A stretch of DNA of 64,000 bases from Pisolithus tinctorius. Lineage: Eukaryota > Basidiomycota > Agaricomycetes > Boletales > Pisolithaceae. The first letter of the stretch is position 1, and every line of letters begins with the position of its first letter. Shown here in pieces: positions 61,062 through 64,000 of this stretch. The stretch lies in the NCBI GenBank assembly GCA_024663395.1, contig JANFAH010000065.1:223846-287845 (forward strand). The letters are read 5' to 3'. Made by a program: the position numbers and the translations under genes. The notes beneath the pieces were generated by a model. The model was given only the letters and a program-made list of their open reading frames with translations. It was not told where the DNA came from and did no database searches.

Positions 61062-63137
61062 ATGGTGTGGGTGCGGAACTGGTACAAAGTTGCAATGGGC
61101 AGAGTGACCAGACTGTCCAAATTGCTCTTTTCCCTCACAGTGTTCGGGCGTTCCTTCGTCTTGATCTCGCTTTTGCTGCTGGTCAATGGAGTGTGCTGGG
61201 GTGTAGCGGCACAGTGGCATTCACTACTCGGTCTTTCTATGTTAGCATGGGTGAGAAATTCCATCTTCCGAGGTCTACACTGGCAGTACTGATTATGAGT
61301 GTATTATCTCCCTTTCTGTCTGTACGGTGACAGACGATTGGACTCAGACACGGTAAGAATACTAGCACGATAGTATGAGAATGTAGTAACCACCGCACCA
61401 TTCACAGCGTTGGATGCTGATCACATCAGGTACCCTGGTTCATTAACTCTGACATACTACTGTGCGTTGTTGGATAATGATGCTTCACAGCAACGCTCAA
61501 CCACTCATAGTGCCTGCTCACCCTATATTGTGCAAGTGCCATTGACAATGCTACTCGTACGCTTATCAGCCACGGGCAGCTTCCAGTAACATGCGGTTTC
61601 TTTTTCTCCCTCGGGCACAGTACGATTGTGATTGCGCGGCGGTACGTTCTTTGATCACACTGATTTTGACGTAGGTCAGCTTACTTTGTGCAAGTTAGAA
61701 CCTAGCTATAGTCATTAGCATCAGCGCGTACAATAAGTTAAATGCCTTTAATAATCTCGCTTCAGTCATCGGTGAGCGAGTCGTCCTTGGGCTGGCTGCT
61801 CATCTCGAACGTCACATAGGCACTGCCATAAGCGCCTCATTCTTATTCATTGTGGGCCTTGGGAACTCCATTATACTATGGAGAATAATACGTCAGCGCC
61901 GAGTACGCCTTCATTTATCGGTTTCTGAAATGAAGTTTTGCGAGTTTACACACTGTCGTACACAGGTCAAGCACACGGATGGGAAAGATGCAGCGACGGG
62001 TGCGGACCCACCAACTCAGAGTAGCTTAATGATGCGGGTACTCGGGCCCCTTGTTAACTTCGTCAATCGTCCTTGGAAAGTGTGTTACCGACCTCTTTAC
62101 TTTGGCTGGATATCTGAACACCCTTAGATGTACCCCGTTGGAGTTTTGTTTGGATTAGGTGGGGGATTTGGTTATTACAAATGATTGATGGGTGCCAACA
62201 TTTGTCAGGATTCGACACGGCATCTTCGATCGCTTTGCTCGCCCTGTCGGCCCTTGCGCAACAGAATGGCGGAGGTAATAGAATACGACCATCCCAGGTC
62301 TTGGTGTTACCTGTAAGATCAGCCGCGAGGTGGCGGGTGGTCAGTGTTGACGTGTTCCCAGCTGCTATTCACGAGCGGCATGACATTGGTAGATTCCTTG
62401 AACTCGGTCATGATGCTTTACTCGTACTCTGGTTTCGCGGAACATTCGTGGAAGATCTTCGAGCGCACTATACCGGCAAATGCAGTGGAGGACGGTGGTG
62501 TGTCCAGCGGACCCGATGTAAACATGAATGGCATGCTTGGCCAAACGCAGTCAGAGCGGATCATCCATTTGGCCCAACAGCAGGGGACTCCTGCCAATCC
62601 AATTGCAGGGGTGTTTGGGGGCGCCGAAGATGACGGCAACAATGTCGCAAGAAAAGATGATCGTGTTACTCGCGCCAAGCGACATACCATGTCAAACCTC
62701 AGTGTTTTGTTAACGAGCATGAGCATTCTTCTCGCATTCAGGTAAGGACATTCCGATTTCGCACGTCAAGCTCGGAACATTTTGTAGCATTGCCCTCATT
62801 GAGGTCATGGGCTTAATTGGCCAGGAGTGTGCAAGGTGTCGACAGGCCGCATCGGCTGCGGATGGGGGAGGGCTGGCCGGGAAGTGGTGGCGGGCATGGC
62901 AACGAGTATGTCCCGGAATGTGTTACGTCCTTTCCGGAACCTTAAAAGCTGACGGGTTCACAGGCGAATGACAACTCTGGGTACATAGGCGCGGCAGTGG
63001 CGGGGGCTTTCCTCCTTGTCGTGATTGGCTGGTTTGGAGTCAGACGAATAATCAAAGCCCGACGGATATTTTCGGGAGCGAGCGAGGGGTGCGCAAGGAG
63101 AAGAGCATGTGAGGGTAATACGGATACCCGAGTCTAA
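61062..63137 (+). CDS. Nickel/cobalt (NiCoT family) transporter
   Basis: A high-affinity divalent cation permease of the NiCoT family (PF03824), membrane-bound. The start chosen is MVWVRNWYKVAMGRVTRLSK. Exon 1 ends SMLAW. A mini-exon TIGLRHA splices to LDADHIS, making the signature HALDADH (HX4DH). Then SAIDNATR, TLISHGQLPVTCGFFFSLGHSTIVI, GTAISASFLFIVGLGNSIILWRIIRQRR, LGPLVNFVNRPWK, GFDTASSIALLALSALAQ, TSGMTLVDSLNSVMMLYSYSGF, SILLAFSIALIEVMGLIGQ and a final NDNSGYIGAAVAGAFLLVVIGWFG. The stop follows NTDTRV at 63137. About nine introns. All NiCoT signature motifs are intact; the metal (Ni, Co) and physiological partner such as urease are inferred from the family. Confidence 0.86.
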
Positions 63138-64000
63138 ACACAAGGTCAGCAGGTGAAACTCATGTACAACAGAATATCGCGCGTTGTCCGACTTTTGGGC
63201 CTTCCCATTGTAGAAAGGCGTTAGGTCGCAAGATCGCGAGTGGAACTTGTGTCCATGTCTTGGCTCGACAATACTGGTCTCAAACCTGATCAACGTCAAA
63301 TGGAAATGCCCACTCACTACTTTAGGCTTTTGAAGGGCTCCGTCACGTCATGGCAAGACAGGGGATGAGTTCTGGAGGGAAACACTTACGTGCTCCTAGC
63401 AACCTGGATACATATTGCATGATCCCCTTGCCAATCGTGTGTGCGTTGCGCCAGACGTCCATGAAGCTGTGAAGCCTTGACAGCCGATATCAGTTCCAAG
63501 TATGGCATGAGAAAGATGGCAAGATTGTTTTGGATTGTTGTGAGCATGTTCGGAATGGGTTGCCGATCTCAGACAGTACTAGTCGAACATGCCGGGAAAA
63601 GGAAAAGCCATGCAATATATGTTGACACCAAGTTGAACGCGTCAAGGACGACGACTTGACTCGACTCCACCGGCGACGACGACCGCGACGAGCTTGTATC
63701 CTTAGTTTCTTAGTGGACAGCGATTCCGAACCGCGGTCTTGCTGTGCCGCCGCGTACTGTCGCGCTTGGAGGTCTTGCTGGCCCGTCCACCGTGCCACGT
63801 AGTGTGGATATTCCTTGTTACACGATTTTTCTTCTGCGGTCGTACCGCCATTGGCGTTTGGCCGACTGGCGGGATCTCCGCGTTTTGAAATTATATTTGG
63901 TACGTTCCGTTCGGACACGACTCCCGTCCTAGCTCGTATTCATATCAGAGACACCAACAGACGCCTATAAGATTCCCTTTTTACTCGCGTAAACACAGCA
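63138..64000. other. Right edge, no gene recognised
   Basis: A minus-strand frame from about 63918 to 63490 stays open with a Gln/Arg/Lys-rich composition, but it has no ATG at its head and no motif I recognise. It could be part of a gene extending beyond the window. Confidence 0.35.

Overview
The window looks like nuclear DNA of a basidiomycete, most likely a mushroom-forming Agaricomycete. Genes are dense and lie on both strands. They are cut by many short introns (about 45-60 bp, GT-AG, often with CTAAC or CTGAC branch points). Families typical of Agaricomycetes are present: DUF6533-type membrane proteins, wax-synthase-like acyltransferases and divergent casein-kinase-1 proteins. I saw no prophage, CRISPR array, tRNA, rRNA or intact transposon. 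All identifications come from reading the translations; no database search was run.

Layout. 0.5-12 kb: an MFS monocarboxylate-type transporter (-), a CCDC137-like nuclear protein (-), the CAAX protease RCE1 (-), ribosomal protein S19 (+), pyruvate decarboxylase (+) and a CK1-like kinase with a repeated C-terminal module (+). 12.5-19 kb: a delta-12 fatty acid desaturase (+) and a tandem pair of nitronate monooxygenase genes (+). 19-25.8 kb: gene-poor DNA holding two DUF6533-type membrane protein genes (+). 25.8-33.3 kb: RRP6/EXOSC10 (-), divergent from a FIST-like protein (+), then the mitochondrial processing peptidase beta subunit (-). 34.6-45.8 kb: two tandem full-length ABCB (MDR-type) transporters (+). 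46-53 kb: compact housekeeping genes: RPT5 (-)/EAF6 (+), RRP40 (-)/VPS37 (+) and NCA2 (+). 53.2-63.1 kb: three tandem wax-synthase-like genes (-), ending next to a divergent nickel/cobalt (NiCoT) transporter (+).

Main themes. (1) Three families (nitronate monooxygenase, ABCB, wax synthase) expanded by tandem duplication at different ages. The two ABCB genes form a patchwork of nearly identical and diverged blocks that suggests gene conversion. The wax-synthase array carries a decayed copy of the NiCoT transporter between copies 1 and 2, so the ancestral repeated unit was probably wax synthase plus NiCoT. (2) From about 45.5 to 53.6 kb, several conserved genes (ABCB copy 2, RPT5, RRP40, NCA2, wax synthase copy 1) each carry one or more apparent single-base frameshifts, many in short homopolymers. 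In essential genes this points more to assembly indels than to pseudogenes, and anyone using these gene models should know it. (3) The wax-synthase paralogs share an intron with a NAGNAG acceptor; in copy 3 that intron is a multiple of three and stop-free, so its retention would give an in-frame isoform.

I did not find a convincing, wholly new biological system. The best leads are the wax synthase/NiCoT array, the repeated domain on the CK1-like protein and the conversion mosaic in the ABC pair.
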